DNA from: Dyadobacter chenwenxiniae | GTDB lineage: Bacteria; Bacteroidota; Bacteroidia; Cytophagales; Spirosomataceae | Direction: 5' to 3' | DNA: 64,000 nt | Assembly (NCBI RefSeq): GCF_022869785.1 | Contig: NZ_CP094997.1 | Coordinates: 6,267,001 to 6,331,000, forward strand | Shown here: positions 9,296 to 19,088 of the stretch, in pieces | Layout of the letters: each line of letters begins with the position of its first letter | Position numbering within the stretch: position 1 is the first letter of the stretch | The notes under the pieces: generated by a model | Seen by the model: the letters and a program-made list of their open reading frames with translations, nothing else | Told to the model about the DNA's origin: nothing | Databases searched by the model: none | Program-made: the position numbers and the translations under genes

Positions 9296-10231
9296 ATGGA
9301 TTTAGTTAAAGGATTGGTTTTGCGGTCGACTGGTTCATGGTATGACGTGCGGGACAGCCGCGACGGGCATATCTGGCAGTGCAGGTTGAAGGGAAAGTTT
9401 AAGGCGTTGGGGTTGAAAGTTACGAACCCGATTGCCGTAGGTGATTATGTGCGGTTTGAAGCGGAAGATGAAACGCAGAATTTTGGAATTATACATGAAA
9501 TAATGCCCCGGGAAAATTACGTCGTACGGCGCTCGGTGCACAAAACCGCACATGCACATTTGATCGCCGCCAATGTTGATCAGGCCATTCTGATCGCCAC
9601 ATTGGTTTTCCCAAGGACTTCTCTGGGTTTTATAGACCGGTTTTTGGTCGCCATTGAGTCGTTCCGAATTCCTGGTGTCGTAATATTTAACAAGCAGGAT
9701 TTGCTCAATGATGATATGAAGGACTTTCAGGCGGAACTGATGGAACTTTACGAAAGCCTGGGTTATAAATGCATGGCCACAACAGCCGTCAGCCAGGAGG
9801 GGCTTGAAGATTTTGCAGCATTGTTGAAAGGGAAAGTTTCTTTGCTTTCGGGGCATTCGGGCGTTGGAAAATCCACATTGGTAAATGCCATTGCGCCGAA
9901 TCTCGACATTAAAACGCAAGAAGTTTCCACATTCGCTAACAAGGGCGTGCACACGACAACATTCGCTGAAATGTTCGAGCTCGAACCGGGTACATTCATC
10001 ATTGATTCACCCGGAATTAAGGAGCTGGGCCTTTCCGACATGAAGCCGGAGGAAATCAGCCATTACTTTCCTGAAATGCGGGAATTGCTAAATCAATGTC
10101 GTTTTAATAATTGTCAGCATATCAACGAGCCTGGATGTGCGGTAAAAGATGCGGTTTCGGATGGTGAGATCGCGATCAGTCGTTACGAAAGTTACCTGAG
10201 TATGGTTGGTGGTGCAGACAATCGAAAATAG
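9296..10231 (+). CDS. rsgA: Ribosome small-subunit-dependent GTPase A
   Basis: Late-stage maturation factor of the 30S subunit that hydrolyses GTP on the ribosome. It has an N-terminal OB fold (GLVLRSTGSWYDVRD), then the circularly permuted GTPase order: the G4 motif (FNKQDLL) comes before the P-loop GHSGVGKST (from about residue 186) and the G3 motif DSPGI. The C-terminal zinc knuckle CRFNNCQHINEPGC is complete. A GTG at 9254 would add 14 residues, but the family starts just before the OB-fold strand, so the ATG at 9296 is preferred. It is followed after 6 bases by the methylmalonyl-CoA epimerase gene and is probably cotranscribed with it. Confidence 0.96.
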   Translation: MDLVKGLVLRSTGSWYDVRDSRDGHIWQCRLKGKFKALGLKVTNPIAVGDYVRFEAEDETQNFGIIHEIMPRENYVVRRSVHKTAHAHLIAANVDQAILIATLVFPRTSLGFIDRFLVAIESFRIPGVVIFNKQDLLNDDMKDFQAELMELYESLGYKCMATTAVSQEGLEDFAALLKGKVSLLSGHSGVGKSTLVNAIAPNLDIKTQEVSTFANKGVHTTTFAEMFELEPGTFIIDSPGIKELGLSDMKPEEISHYFPEMRELLNQCRFNNCQHINEPGCAVKDAVSDGEIAISRYESYLSMVGGADNRK

Positions 10232-10237
10232 ACACGG

Positions 10238-10642
10238 ATGAAAAATGTCGAGCACATTGGAATTGCGGTTAAGGAGCTGGAAGAAGCTGAAAAATTGTTT
10301 TCAAATCTCTTCAATTCCCGGCCATACAAGCGAGAAACAGTCGCTTCCGAAGGTGTTTTGACTTCGTTTTTTCAGGTTAATCAAACAAAAATAGAGCTTC
10401 TACAATCCACAGACCCGGATGGCGTCATTGCGAGGTTTATCGAGAAAAAAGGGGAGGGGTTTCATCATGTCGCGTTTGAAGTAGACGACATTGTTGCTGA
10501 AATGGCCCGCCTAAAAAAAGAAGGTTTCACCTTGTTAAGTGAAACCCCCAAACCCGGAGCGGACAATAAACTCGTTTGTTTTCTGCATCCAAAATCTACG
10601 AATGGAATGCTGATCGAGCTTTGTCAGGAAATCAAATCCTGA
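10238..10642 (+). CDS. mce: Methylmalonyl-CoA epimerase
   Basis: Interconverts the (R) and (S) forms of methylmalonyl-CoA, linking propionyl-CoA metabolism to succinyl-CoA via methylmalonyl-CoA mutase. It is a 134-residue vicinal-oxygen-chelate protein with two beta-alpha-beta-beta-beta modules. The metal ligands expected for the family can be placed at His6 (VEHIGIAV), His76/77 (GFHHVAFEV) and Glu127 (MLIELCQ). The mutase genes are not in the window. It follows rsgA by 6 bases and converges with tamL with a 9-base gap. Confidence 0.94.
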   Translation: MKNVEHIGIAVKELEEAEKLFSNLFNSRPYKRETVASEGVLTSFFQVNQTKIELLQSTDPDGVIARFIEKKGEGFHHVAFEVDDIVAEMARLKKEGFTLLSETPKPGADNKLVCFLHPKSTNGMLIELCQEIKS

Positions 10643-10651
10643 GCTTTGAAC

Positions 10652-13090
10652 CTAAAATGGAAGGCCAACGGCAATGTTGAGGATTAGGTTTTCCTTTCTC
10701 CAAGCCTTACTCCGGAAATTGACTTCGTTAAAAACCCACGGATTCTTGTAAGTAACCTCACCTTCCGGTGTTTCAGATTTAATTTCTTTGGTGTACCAGG
10801 GCTTGCGGAAAGGCGTTGCGATGTCGAGTCTGAAAATCAAGTAGGAGAAATCAAGTCGTAAACCAATCCCGCCGCCGACGGCAATTTGTTTGATAAAGTC
10901 TTTGCTAATAATAGCGCTAGAATCATAACGTACTCTCTCAGGGCTGCCGAATGACCAGATATTTCCAGCGTCCATAAACACAGCGCCATTAATAATGTTA
11001 GTAAATTTCAAACGCAACTCCGAGTTGAACTCCATCCGAATGTCTGCAAAATTCTGATAACCTATAAGCCTGATTGTTGCTGTGTCGGGCGTATATGCAC
11101 CAGGTCCTAAGGCACGTGCGCGGAATGCTCTTATCCCTGTGCTACCACCACCAAAATATTGTTTGAACTGAGGCGTAGCCATTTCTTTCGAGTTGCCATA
11201 TGGTTTGATCGCTCCAAGCAAGAGCCGGTTTGCCCATTTGATTCCCGGGGTAATGGTCCGGTAATATCTAATATCACCATCTACTTTGACATATTGAAAA
11301 ACGGGAACCTGCAAAAATTCTTTCGGTATTCCGACTGAGTCTCCGCTAGGACGTTTGGCAAAAAGGCTCAGCAAATTTCCACCGTAATCAATTCCCCCTG
11401 ATAGAGCATATTGGTTTCTGGCAAATGGTTTAGGTGTGGGCCGATACGATATGGAATAGTTGGATCCCGCAATGAAATATTTTTGCTCAACAAGCGTGAA
11501 TAGCCGTTCCACATCCACGGGGTTCGTATTAGGACTCTGGGCAATGGCAAATAAGCGCTCATAATTTACATTGCGAGGTTGAATGTAGTTAATTGAAATT
11601 GGAGTTAATGTATGTACAACCTCTGAATTTTTGCTCCAAATGTAAGCCCAGTCTCCCCGGATGGATGTGGTTGTGTAAAGTCCGCGTTGCACCCGGTTTT
11701 CATAGTTTATTGAAAGTACGGTTTTGGGCAGAGCCTGGCTTTTTTCTGGTCTAATGCGCACAAACGGAATAATAAAGCGCGGGAAGGACAAGTCGGCGCC
11801 TATACCGTAGCGAATGTACTCATTACCAATCCGGTTCGGATTTGCCTCCTGATTTCCACCTAGCTGCACGTCAAATCCAAAAAAAGCCTTGACTGCGAGC
11901 ATTTCAGCTCCTCTGAATGTATTCCGGTTCCGCCAGGCCACATCCAGTTGCGAGCCACCCAGGTTGTTGGACTTGGTGCTCGCACTTATAGTGGTTTGCA
12001 GCGCTTTCTTTTTCAACGGTTCCAGATCATAACGCACATCCAGCAAGGCCGAATCCGAGCGTGGAACAAGGTCGAACTGATTTTTTACAAACTTGAAGTT
12101 TTGAAGGTTGACCAATCGTTGCAAAGACACATTATGCATGGTATTGGTATACATATTCCCTCTCCGAAAACCAATTGCGTCGTAAAAGATTCTTCTTTTA
12201 TACAGATTGCCCGGATCTTTAATGTTCAGGCCACGGCGAAGCGGCTCGCGCGCAGCCGTTGTGTCGGCGAGCAAACTTTCCTGGCTTCCCGTATTTACGT
12301 AGATTTTGTTTATGAAATACTGCTTTAAAGAAGTTTGCGCAGTTTGTGGCTTTACTTCAAGGAAGATATTTACCTGCTGCGGAGCAAGTGTTGAATCCCT
12401 TTTTCCAATGGTGGAATCCACTTTAATGATCAGATAATCAGGATTGAAAAAATAATATCCTTTGCCTTTCAGTTCCAGGTCAATCCTGCTCCTCTCTGTT
12501 GAGATTACATCCAGACGCGGCGGTTCTCCTTTTTTTAACAGAGTTTTTTGTTTGGCTAAAATGAGATCGCGATTAAATAATGAACTGTCGCGCACCACAT
12601 AATTGATCTCATTCATCACATAACGCGGCATCACATAGGCATCAAACTGGTAAATAGCGGTCCTGCGTTTTTCTTTTTTACTACGAACAAGCGTACCCGT
12701 GGCTTTTGAGCGATAATAGGCCTCATTATCCAGATGAGAAACCATATTGGATGCATTGATGTCGGCCACACGCTGCGTTGCGAACTTGGGTTCCTCTCCA
12801 AGTTTATTGCGAAACCAGCTGCGTAAGCCGCCCTCATCTTTCGGCTCACCAATGAAATACCACCACCATACTTTCCAGGGAAAACCCAGTAGTGTTTTGT
12901 TCGGCGGCGGCTTCACAATCGCTTCCAGTTCAGATGCCAGGCCTGATACATTAGGCTTGGTAATGCTGTCCGCTTGCACTTTCACTTTGCTGCCTACATA
13001 GAGACTTTGGCCTTCCGGGATATATTTATTCACTGAACAGCTGCTCAGCGTCACCAAAAAAACCAATATGCCTAATACACTATTTCTCAT
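10652..13090 (-). CDS. tamL: TamL: lipidated BamA/TamA-family outer-membrane assembly protein
   Basis: Omp85-superfamily barrel that works with TamB in outer-membrane protein and/or phospholipid delivery. Bacteroidota replace TamA by a lipoprotein version called TamL. From the Met at 13090 the signal ends in the lipobox TLSSC (Cys18). POTRA-like segments fill roughly residues 30-400, followed by a ~400-residue barrel with the QYFGGGSTGIRAFRARALGPG loop typical of Omp85 proteins and a terminal strand ending in Phe (LNIAVGLPF). The frame is open to 13114, but the extra 8 residues (MNFSKDKK) would weaken the signal peptide. With either start it overlaps the 3' end of tamB, indicating coupled translation. 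Confidence 0.92.
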   Translation of the reverse strand: MRNSVLGILVFLVTLSSCSVNKYIPEGQSLYVGSKVKVQADSITKPNVSGLASELEAIVKPPPNKTLLGFPWKVWWWYFIGEPKDEGGLRSWFRNKLGEEPKFATQRVADINASNMVSHLDNEAYYRSKATGTLVRSKKEKRRTAIYQFDAYVMPRYVMNEINYVVRDSSLFNRDLILAKQKTLLKKGEPPRLDVISTERSRIDLELKGKGYYFFNPDYLIIKVDSTIGKRDSTLAPQQVNIFLEVKPQTAQTSLKQYFINKIYVNTGSQESLLADTTAAREPLRRGLNIKDPGNLYKRRIFYDAIGFRRGNMYTNTMHNVSLQRLVNLQNFKFVKNQFDLVPRSDSALLDVRYDLEPLKKKALQTTISASTKSNNLGGSQLDVAWRNRNTFRGAEMLAVKAFFGFDVQLGGNQEANPNRIGNEYIRYGIGADLSFPRFIIPFVRIRPEKSQALPKTVLSINYENRVQRGLYTTTSIRGDWAYIWSKNSEVVHTLTPISINYIQPRNVNYERLFAIAQSPNTNPVDVERLFTLVEQKYFIAGSNYSISYRPTPKPFARNQYALSGGIDYGGNLLSLFAKRPSGDSVGIPKEFLQVPVFQYVKVDGDIRYYRTITPGIKWANRLLLGAIKPYGNSKEMATPQFKQYFGGGSTGIRAFRARALGPGAYTPDTATIRLIGYQNFADIRMEFNSELRLKFTNIINGAVFMDAGNIWSFGSPERVRYDSSAIISKDFIKQIAVGGGIGLRLDFSYLIFRLDIATPFRKPWYTKEIKSETPEGEVTYKNPWVFNEVNFRSKAWRKENLILNIAVGLPF

Positions 13091-16000
13091 TTTTTTGTCT
13101 TTCGAAAAATTCACGCAGCAGGTCGTAATCTGCCGTTACAATAAAACTCACCCCTGTTTCAATAATGAAACCTTCCAAAATAGATTGATATTGATTTTTC
13201 CGGAACGCCCTGAATAAATACCGCCCGTCTCTGGTGATGGCATAGTCCAATGCGATGTTGTCGAAAACCTCATTAGAGCTGGCCGAGTTGCTCTGGCTTT
13301 CAATTTCGAAGTTTTTACCCACTGAAATTTTGAGGCGATCATTCAGGAATGCTTTGCTTAGGCCCAGGTTAAGGTCGGTCCGCGAACCCGTGGTTTGATC
13401 GGCTGTTGAGTTGACGCCAATATCCAGATCAACGCCTTTTACCAAATCCGATGCCAGGTTATTCAACTGATCGCTCAACAGCTGGCTTACACTTTGGCGT
13501 GCAACCGCTTCGGCACTCGAACCGAGATTGAAGCCGGGCGATGATTGGTCAGTGATAAATTTATTGGTAATCAAAAGCGCAAATGCCTGCTTGTTCATTT
13601 CAGACGGATTGCTCTTCATATCTTCCCAAAACCGCTGACTGGTCAGCTCGTTGGTTACTTGCTTGTCAATGGTTTCATCGGGCACTATGTTGAACGTGAT
13701 GTTCGGGGTTGTAAGGTTTCCGGTTATCACCACCTGCACCTGAATGGGGACTTTGCTTGCGCCCTGAAATTTGGAGGCAATCGATCCCGGATCAACTTCC
13801 ACCGTATAGCCCGCCGTAATGTTCAGTTCGGCGTTCATTACGTCGCCGGTCCATAACAGGTTACTTCCTTTCAGGATCTCGAATTGTCGTTTTAAGATCT
13901 GCAATGTGAGGTCGTAGGAACCTTCGGTCACGTCATAAGAGCCAAGCATGAAAAGCTGGCCGTTTGGCGCGATCCCGGTGTTGAGCTGTGCATTTCCTTT
14001 CAGGCGGATGTTGTCACCATTCAGCTCGTCGATCACGACTTTAAACTCGGACTTGTCATCAACATCAATGTCAAGGGAAATTTGTGAAGCAAAATCAACG
14101 GTCGTGATTTTGGCGGCAGCCGAATCTGCCACAGCAACCTGTGTTGAATCGCTCATATCCACAAACTCAATGATGCCTTTGGCTGCATCACCAGCTTCTG
14201 TTGCCCCGCTGGGAAGCACAAATGTAATGTTGCTGCCTGGATCCACTTTAATGCTGCCGTCCACAACCGAGTTGGCGCCTTGTCCTTTTACACTCAGATC
14301 AGCATCAACGTTGGCCTTCCCAAAGAACAGTTCGTTCTGTTTCTGCGTTGAATTAAGCACATTGAAATTCTTGGCATTAATAGTCAGGTTGTAACTGACG
14401 TTCGGAATGTTGGCAATGCTCACATTTCCGTTGATCTTCATCTGCTGGTTCACCGAATCAGCAATGATGAAATTGTTGAAATTAATATTTTGTCCGTTGA
14501 AAAGGATTTTTTGGTTGGCTAATGAGTAACGGGCGCCCAATTGTGTTGCGTTAAATGCTACATCATTGAAATTAACAGAGCCGTCCAGTTTTGGGCTGTC
14601 GGTGGCGCCGGTGATGGCAATGTTGCCTGTCAAGTTCCCCGTTGCCTTGTTTAATTCGCCGAAGCTAAATGCTTCAATAGTTTGTGCACTCAGTTTTTTG
14701 AGGTCCAGTTTGAAATCCATCGGGCTTTCGGATTTCAGGTTATAGTTTCCGTCCAGGGTCAGGTTATTTTCCCCGTTGGTAAGCGACATGTCTACACGGA
14801 TCAGGTTTTCCGTTTCATTGGTCGATTTCAAGACCAGGTTACCAACCGGAATTTTCGTCACGGCCAGGCTGTCGATCGTCAATTCGCCCGTATAAACCGG
14901 CGCTTTCATATAATCGCTCAAAAGTATTTTTCCATTTAATATCCCGGTTGCCAATGTAGAATCGCGCGTGGCAATGCCGATCATCGGGCCAATGGAAATA
15001 TTGGAGATTGCAATGTCGAGTGGGCTGTTTGGTGCTTCGCTGGTGGAATTAATGGTCAAGGATTGATCCTTGCTCTTAATGACGAAATTCTTAACATAAA
15101 GGCTGTCCGGTGCATAGGAAATGTATCCGGAAGTGTCAGTTTCCCATTTGAGATAATCCAAAAGCAAGCCTTCACGCAAATTCAGCTTGTAACGATTGTC
15201 TGCGATAGCGAGATCGCCCAGCACTGCATGGCGTTCCGTATTAACAGAATCCCTTACGATGAAATCGAATTTGACATCATTATTAACAATTTTGCTTTCC
15301 AGCGATGCATTCTGAATCCTGAAACTGCCGGTGTTCACCAAGCCGACATTGGCATTCAATGCGGCGTTTTCCTTTGTATTACTGAAATCAACGGAAACCC
15401 TTTCGGTTTGAATGCTGTCATAATTCACCATTGGAATGGACAGTCGCGCTACGATGGATGAATCCTGTTGGTTATCCAGCTTTGCTTTGAACTGGATATC
15501 ATTCATTTCTTTCAGCGCAGGAACAAAAGTCGTGATCAGGGGGTGATTAGACACCGTCGCATTGAGCGTAAAATTTACCGGTTTGGTAACTGTATTGTAA
15601 GTAAGATTCGGTGCTTTGAAATGCTTGCCCACTTCGGTCAGCAATGCGTCCGCAATTTCTGTATAAACAAAATCACCTTTCATTTCTGCCTTCAGAAAAG
15701 GTGATTTAATCGTTGCCTGCCGTTGTCCGCTGGAATCCGTCAATTGTACATTCACCGAGTCGATGGTAATGGGCCTGCGGTGATGGGTAAATGTGAAATC
15801 GTTGATATCGACCGTTCCTAATGGGTTTTCGGGATTGGTGGAAGGCATGTCTACCTTAATGTTCCCTTTAAGCTGCAAGGAATCGGCATACAAGTTCAGT
15901 GCAGTCAGATCCAGCTTGTCAATAGAAACATCGGCTTTTACGGAAGGATATTCTTTGGAGAGATCAGCCTGTGCAGTGAGGTCCACATCAATATTCTGGT

Positions 16001-18008
16001 CGTTCATCGTTGCCGCAACATTTGCGAAGCCATTGTCAACATCTCCTTTTAATGTGAGATTGTTATACACGTAACCTCTGATATCCGCGCTGGCAATTGT
16101 TCCGTCCAAACTTGCTTTCATTGTTTTGGGTGCATAACCTACACCATCCAGGTCGGTCCGAAGCGTGAGTTTGCCCATTTGCTCAGGCGGTTGCTTCATT
16201 AGTTTACCCAGATCAAAATCGTTAAAAGCCAGTGTGCCGTTGTATTGAGCTTTGATGCTATCCGTAATGTTTTTCAGGTTGCCAGAGAATGTGCCTACGC
16301 CAAAGGATGTGTTAATGGTCGTTGTCATCGTGATGTCTTCCATTGACCCTTTCACTTTTCCTGTAATTTTAATGTCCTGCGGAAGCTCAATAGAAGCAGG
16401 CACAGCGCTGTCCGGCAACATTTTCATCAAGTCGTCTTTCGTCGATGAAAGCTCATTAATGGTCATATCCAAGGCCAGCTTATTGGCATCCGGCAGGCCC
16501 CGAATGCGTCCGTCAAGTGCCAGAATCGTTCCGTCAAGCATGCTGAAACGCGCTTTCGAAATGAGCATATCATCCACTGAGCCGGTTACAAGCCCGGAGC
16601 CTTTCAGCATTCCGTTTGGTTCTTTACTGAATGGCGGCGTTTTGGCCAGATCCGGCACCAAAAGCAGAATATCTGCAAATGCTACGCGGCTGTCGGTAAG
16701 GTGCAGTTTGATTTTAACTTTGGCAATGTCCTTGGCAAGTTCGTCCAGGTTCTTATATCGAAGACTTAACTCGTCCCTAAGCAGCGTATTGGGTGTTTTT
16801 ACATACAAATTCCGCAGATAGGTTTCCTGCGCACCATACTTGAAATTGGTACGGAACTCCTGCAATTTAAAGCCGCTCTTTTCCTGAAATGATCCTGATT
16901 TGAGTGAACCGGCAATGTTTTCGGGAGAGAAAATGAAATTTTGTAAATCTATATTAAGGTCCTTAACATTCAAATGTGCAAAATCCAGCCCCTTGGGTTG
17001 AGCCGGCGTGTTGAAATCGTCGTAACGTAAGTCGTTGTTAACAAGCTTGATGTCGCCTACTTTTACGTTCCAGCCTGGCGTCGCTGCATCTTCGGTGGTC
17101 GTGTCTTTCTTACCCTCTGCTTTCGCCTTCTTAGCAAATTCGGCATATAATGACATTTTTTCAAGGTTCAGATTGCGAACATCCACATATTGGCTTCCCA
17201 TAAAAATGTTGTTCACACGTCCTTCCAGCTTACCAACCGAAACGCCGTTTTTCAAGCCGGCGATTTCATCCTCAAACAGCCATTTAAATTCCCTGATATC
17301 AATATCCCCAACTTTAATGTCCAGCGAATCAGCCGGGTCGGGAACGGTTTCCGGAGTCGTTTCCGTTTTGAGTGGCTGATACATCCTGAGCTTGACCTCA
17401 CTCCCCAGCAAAGCAAGTTTGGAGGGGTGATATTGAGAAAGTGTGGGATTAAATTTGTCAAAACGAACGAGCGCTGAATCAATGTTAGCCAGTGCATCGG
17501 TGCCTGTAACGGCATCGCGATAGGACAGGCGCACATTTTTCAATGAAATCTGGTCGAGCCGCATTTCTAACGGGCTGGAAGTCGTGTCGACCGCCGTAGT
17601 GGTGTCGGCGCTTGCGAAAGCATCAACAATGAACTGAAAATTAAAAACGGTGTCAGGTAACACCCTGTTAATGTTGGCATTAATGCCTTCCAACTCTACT
17701 TTGTTGATCCCGACATTGCCCTTTATAAGGCTGTACATGTCGAGATCAACGTAAAGTCTTTTTCCTGCAACCAGCGTATCGCCGTGTTGATCTTCAAAAT
17801 AAACGCCTTCTAACAAGATCCAGTCCGGAACGTCGAAACGCACTTTTTCAATATTGACCTTTGTTTTCAGCTTTTTCCGTAAATATGAATTGGCCTGGTT
17901 TGTCAGAAAATTTTGTCCAAAGGGCGTTTGAATACCCCAAATCAAGACGCCAACCAGGATCAATATCGCCAGAATAACAATTGCAAATACTTTTAGTGCT
18001 TTCTTCAT
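13080..18008 (-). CDS. tamB: TamB: translocation and assembly module, AsmA/TamB-like bridge protein
   Basis: A very long (1,642 residues) periplasm-spanning protein of the AsmA/TamB lipid-bridge family. A single N-terminal helix (residues ~7-28) anchors it in the inner membrane. The body is a repetitive beta-rich groove with recurrent 'GxLxxxIxxxD' strands, and the last ~450 residues form the conserved DUF490/TamB domain (GSYDVTEGSYDLTLQILKR, QVQVVITGNLTTPNITF, LNLGLSKAFLNDRLKISVGKNFE) that contacts the TamA/TamL barrel. It overlaps tamL by 11 bases. The family is implicated in barrel-protein assembly and in phospholipid transport to the outer membrane. Its size is normal for Bacteroidota and larger than the ~1,260 residues of E. 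coli TamB. Confidence 0.95.
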   Translation of the reverse strand: MKKALKVFAIVILAILILVGVLIWGIQTPFGQNFLTNQANSYLRKKLKTKVNIEKVRFDVPDWILLEGVYFEDQHGDTLVAGKRLYVDLDMYSLIKGNVGINKVELEGINANINRVLPDTVFNFQFIVDAFASADTTTAVDTTSSPLEMRLDQISLKNVRLSYRDAVTGTDALANIDSALVRFDKFNPTLSQYHPSKLALLGSEVKLRMYQPLKTETTPETVPDPADSLDIKVGDIDIREFKWLFEDEIAGLKNGVSVGKLEGRVNNIFMGSQYVDVRNLNLEKMSLYAEFAKKAKAEGKKDTTTEDAATPGWNVKVGDIKLVNNDLRYDDFNTPAQPKGLDFAHLNVKDLNIDLQNFIFSPENIAGSLKSGSFQEKSGFKLQEFRTNFKYGAQETYLRNLYVKTPNTLLRDELSLRYKNLDELAKDIAKVKIKLHLTDSRVAFADILLLVPDLAKTPPFSKEPNGMLKGSGLVTGSVDDMLISKARFSMLDGTILALDGRIRGLPDANKLALDMTINELSSTKDDLMKMLPDSAVPASIELPQDIKITGKVKGSMEDITMTTTINTSFGVGTFSGNLKNITDSIKAQYNGTLAFNDFDLGKLMKQPPEQMGKLTLRTDLDGVGYAPKTMKASLDGTIASADIRGYVYNNLTLKGDVDNGFANVAATMNDQNIDVDLTAQADLSKEYPSVKADVSIDKLDLTALNLYADSLQLKGNIKVDMPSTNPENPLGTVDINDFTFTHHRRPITIDSVNVQLTDSSGQRQATIKSPFLKAEMKGDFVYTEIADALLTEVGKHFKAPNLTYNTVTKPVNFTLNATVSNHPLITTFVPALKEMNDIQFKAKLDNQQDSSIVARLSIPMVNYDSIQTERVSVDFSNTKENAALNANVGLVNTGSFRIQNASLESKIVNNDVKFDFIVRDSVNTERHAVLGDLAIADNRYKLNLREGLLLDYLKWETDTSGYISYAPDSLYVKNFVIKSKDQSLTINSTSEAPNSPLDIAISNISIGPMIGIATRDSTLATGILNGKILLSDYMKAPVYTGELTIDSLAVTKIPVGNLVLKSTNETENLIRVDMSLTNGENNLTLDGNYNLKSESPMDFKLDLKKLSAQTIEAFSFGELNKATGNLTGNIAITGATDSPKLDGSVNFNDVAFNATQLGARYSLANQKILFNGQNINFNNFIIADSVNQQMKINGNVSIANIPNVSYNLTINAKNFNVLNSTQKQNELFFGKANVDADLSVKGQGANSVVDGSIKVDPGSNITFVLPSGATEAGDAAKGIIEFVDMSDSTQVAVADSAAAKITTVDFASQISLDIDVDDKSEFKVVIDELNGDNIRLKGNAQLNTGIAPNGQLFMLGSYDVTEGSYDLTLQILKRQFEILKGSNLLWTGDVMNAELNITAGYTVEVDPGSIASKFQGASKVPIQVQVVITGNLTTPNITFNIVPDETIDKQVTNELTSQRFWEDMKSNPSEMNKQAFALLITNKFITDQSSPGFNLGSSAEAVARQSVSQLLSDQLNNLASDLVKGVDLDIGVNSTADQTTGSRTDLNLGLSKAFLNDRLKISVGKNFEIESQSNSASSNEVFDNIALDYAITRDGRYLFRAFRKNQYQSILEGFIIETGVSFIVTADYDLLREFFERQKNEK

Positions 18009-18089
18009 CCTTTTCTTTTATGCCCGGCCCGACTCAGGGCACGAGTGATAAGTTACCTCCTCCTATACAATTTACGCCAACACCTGCAA

Positions 18090-18803
18090 TCACCTTCTGA
18101 ATAATTCGGGGGCAACCTGGCTATTAATGGTGGCGGTTGATACAACCGTCACCGGTTTTTTATCCAAACTGTTGATCTCAACCAGTTTGGAAGGATATAA
18201 AATGCCATACCCAGACTTGGTATAATTAGACATATCCGTGGTTGTCTCCACGCCTGCCAAATTTTTACGTACTCTTTGCAAAAGGCCGGTTTTTGAATCA
18301 AAATAGAGGTTATATTTCACACCTTTGCCCTGCAATTCTACCTGGGTTACCGGCACGCTGTTCAATGTCTCACTTCCGACAGTGGTGGCAATTAAGCCCC
18401 TGCTCTTGTAATCAATAAACGGCGCGAGAAGCTCATACATTTCGAAACGCATATTTTGCTGTTCAGCCTGGCTCAGGTCCTTTACGTCTGTTCTCTGCCC
18501 GATCGGCACTTTTATCCACCCTTCATTGCCCTTCACTGTGTAAACGAAGCTCCGTTTCATGATGGTTTTCGATTTCGAAATGGATTGGTCGGGGATGGAG
18601 ACAGTGACGTTGGCGTCATACGGAGCCGCCGAGGCAGCTGTGTAACTTCTTTTCAGGTTAATGGTTTTAACGCCGTCCCACAATGCTTTACCGCCCGTGG
18701 CTTTATAAAATTTAGAAAAAATAGAATCGGCAGGCAATTGTTGTCCAAACGAAAGGAAGGAAACAAGCAGCAATGCGGGTAACATGTTCAGTGATTTTTT
18801 CAT
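18090..18803 (-). CDS. Exported LolA-like/outer-membrane lipoprotein-sorting-type protein, function unknown
   Basis: A 237-residue secreted protein with a Sec signal peptide (MKKSLNMLPALLLVSFLSFGQ). The body alternates beta strands such as GKALWDGVKTINLKRSYT, FVYTVKGNEGWIKVP and VPVTQVELQGKGVKYNLYFDSKTGLLQRV. The last resembles the concave half-barrel of LolA/LolB-like proteins, where 'vyyDskTgll' is typical. It lies 81 bases upstream of tamB on the same strand, which hints at a role in lipid or lipoprotein handling in the periplasm. The family assignment rests on this strand pattern only. Confidence 0.6.
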   Translation of the reverse strand: MKKSLNMLPALLLVSFLSFGQQLPADSIFSKFYKATGGKALWDGVKTINLKRSYTAASAAPYDANVTVSIPDQSISKSKTIMKRSFVYTVKGNEGWIKVPIGQRTDVKDLSQAEQQNMRFEMYELLAPFIDYKSRGLIATTVGSETLNSVPVTQVELQGKGVKYNLYFDSKTGLLQRVRKNLAGVETTTDMSNYTKSGYGILYPSKLVEINSLDKKPVTVVSTATINSQVAPELFRR

Positions 18804-19037
18804 GTCAATGTTTTGTTTTGGTATGGATAACGGATCACAAGTCTTACTTGGGAAAAACAGTTTGTCTTTCGTTATGTTAGATCAAGTATCTCCTTCAGGG
18901 TTTAATTAAGTCAATTTATTCCACTACCGCGTTGCATGTTTTGCAAAAACCATTCCACTAACAAACGTTACGGGATTTTAAAGCCATATGTGGATCGGCC
19001 AGCCGCTTTTTATACAACATGTCGTGTATAAAATGCA

Positions 19038-19065
19038 AAAGGGAAGAGTGAACACCCCTCCCTTT
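19038..19065 (-). terminator. Terminator of the TonB-dependent receptor gene
   Basis: An imperfect hairpin with outer arms AAAGGGA and TCCCTTT lies 23 bases past the stop codon and is followed on the minus strand by TTGCATTTTA. A second inverted repeat (TTTTATACA / TGTATAAAA, 19008-19033) lies directly beyond it and may be part of the same structure. Confidence 0.55.
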
Positions 19066-19088
19066 GATACTATAAACTGAATTAAAAA

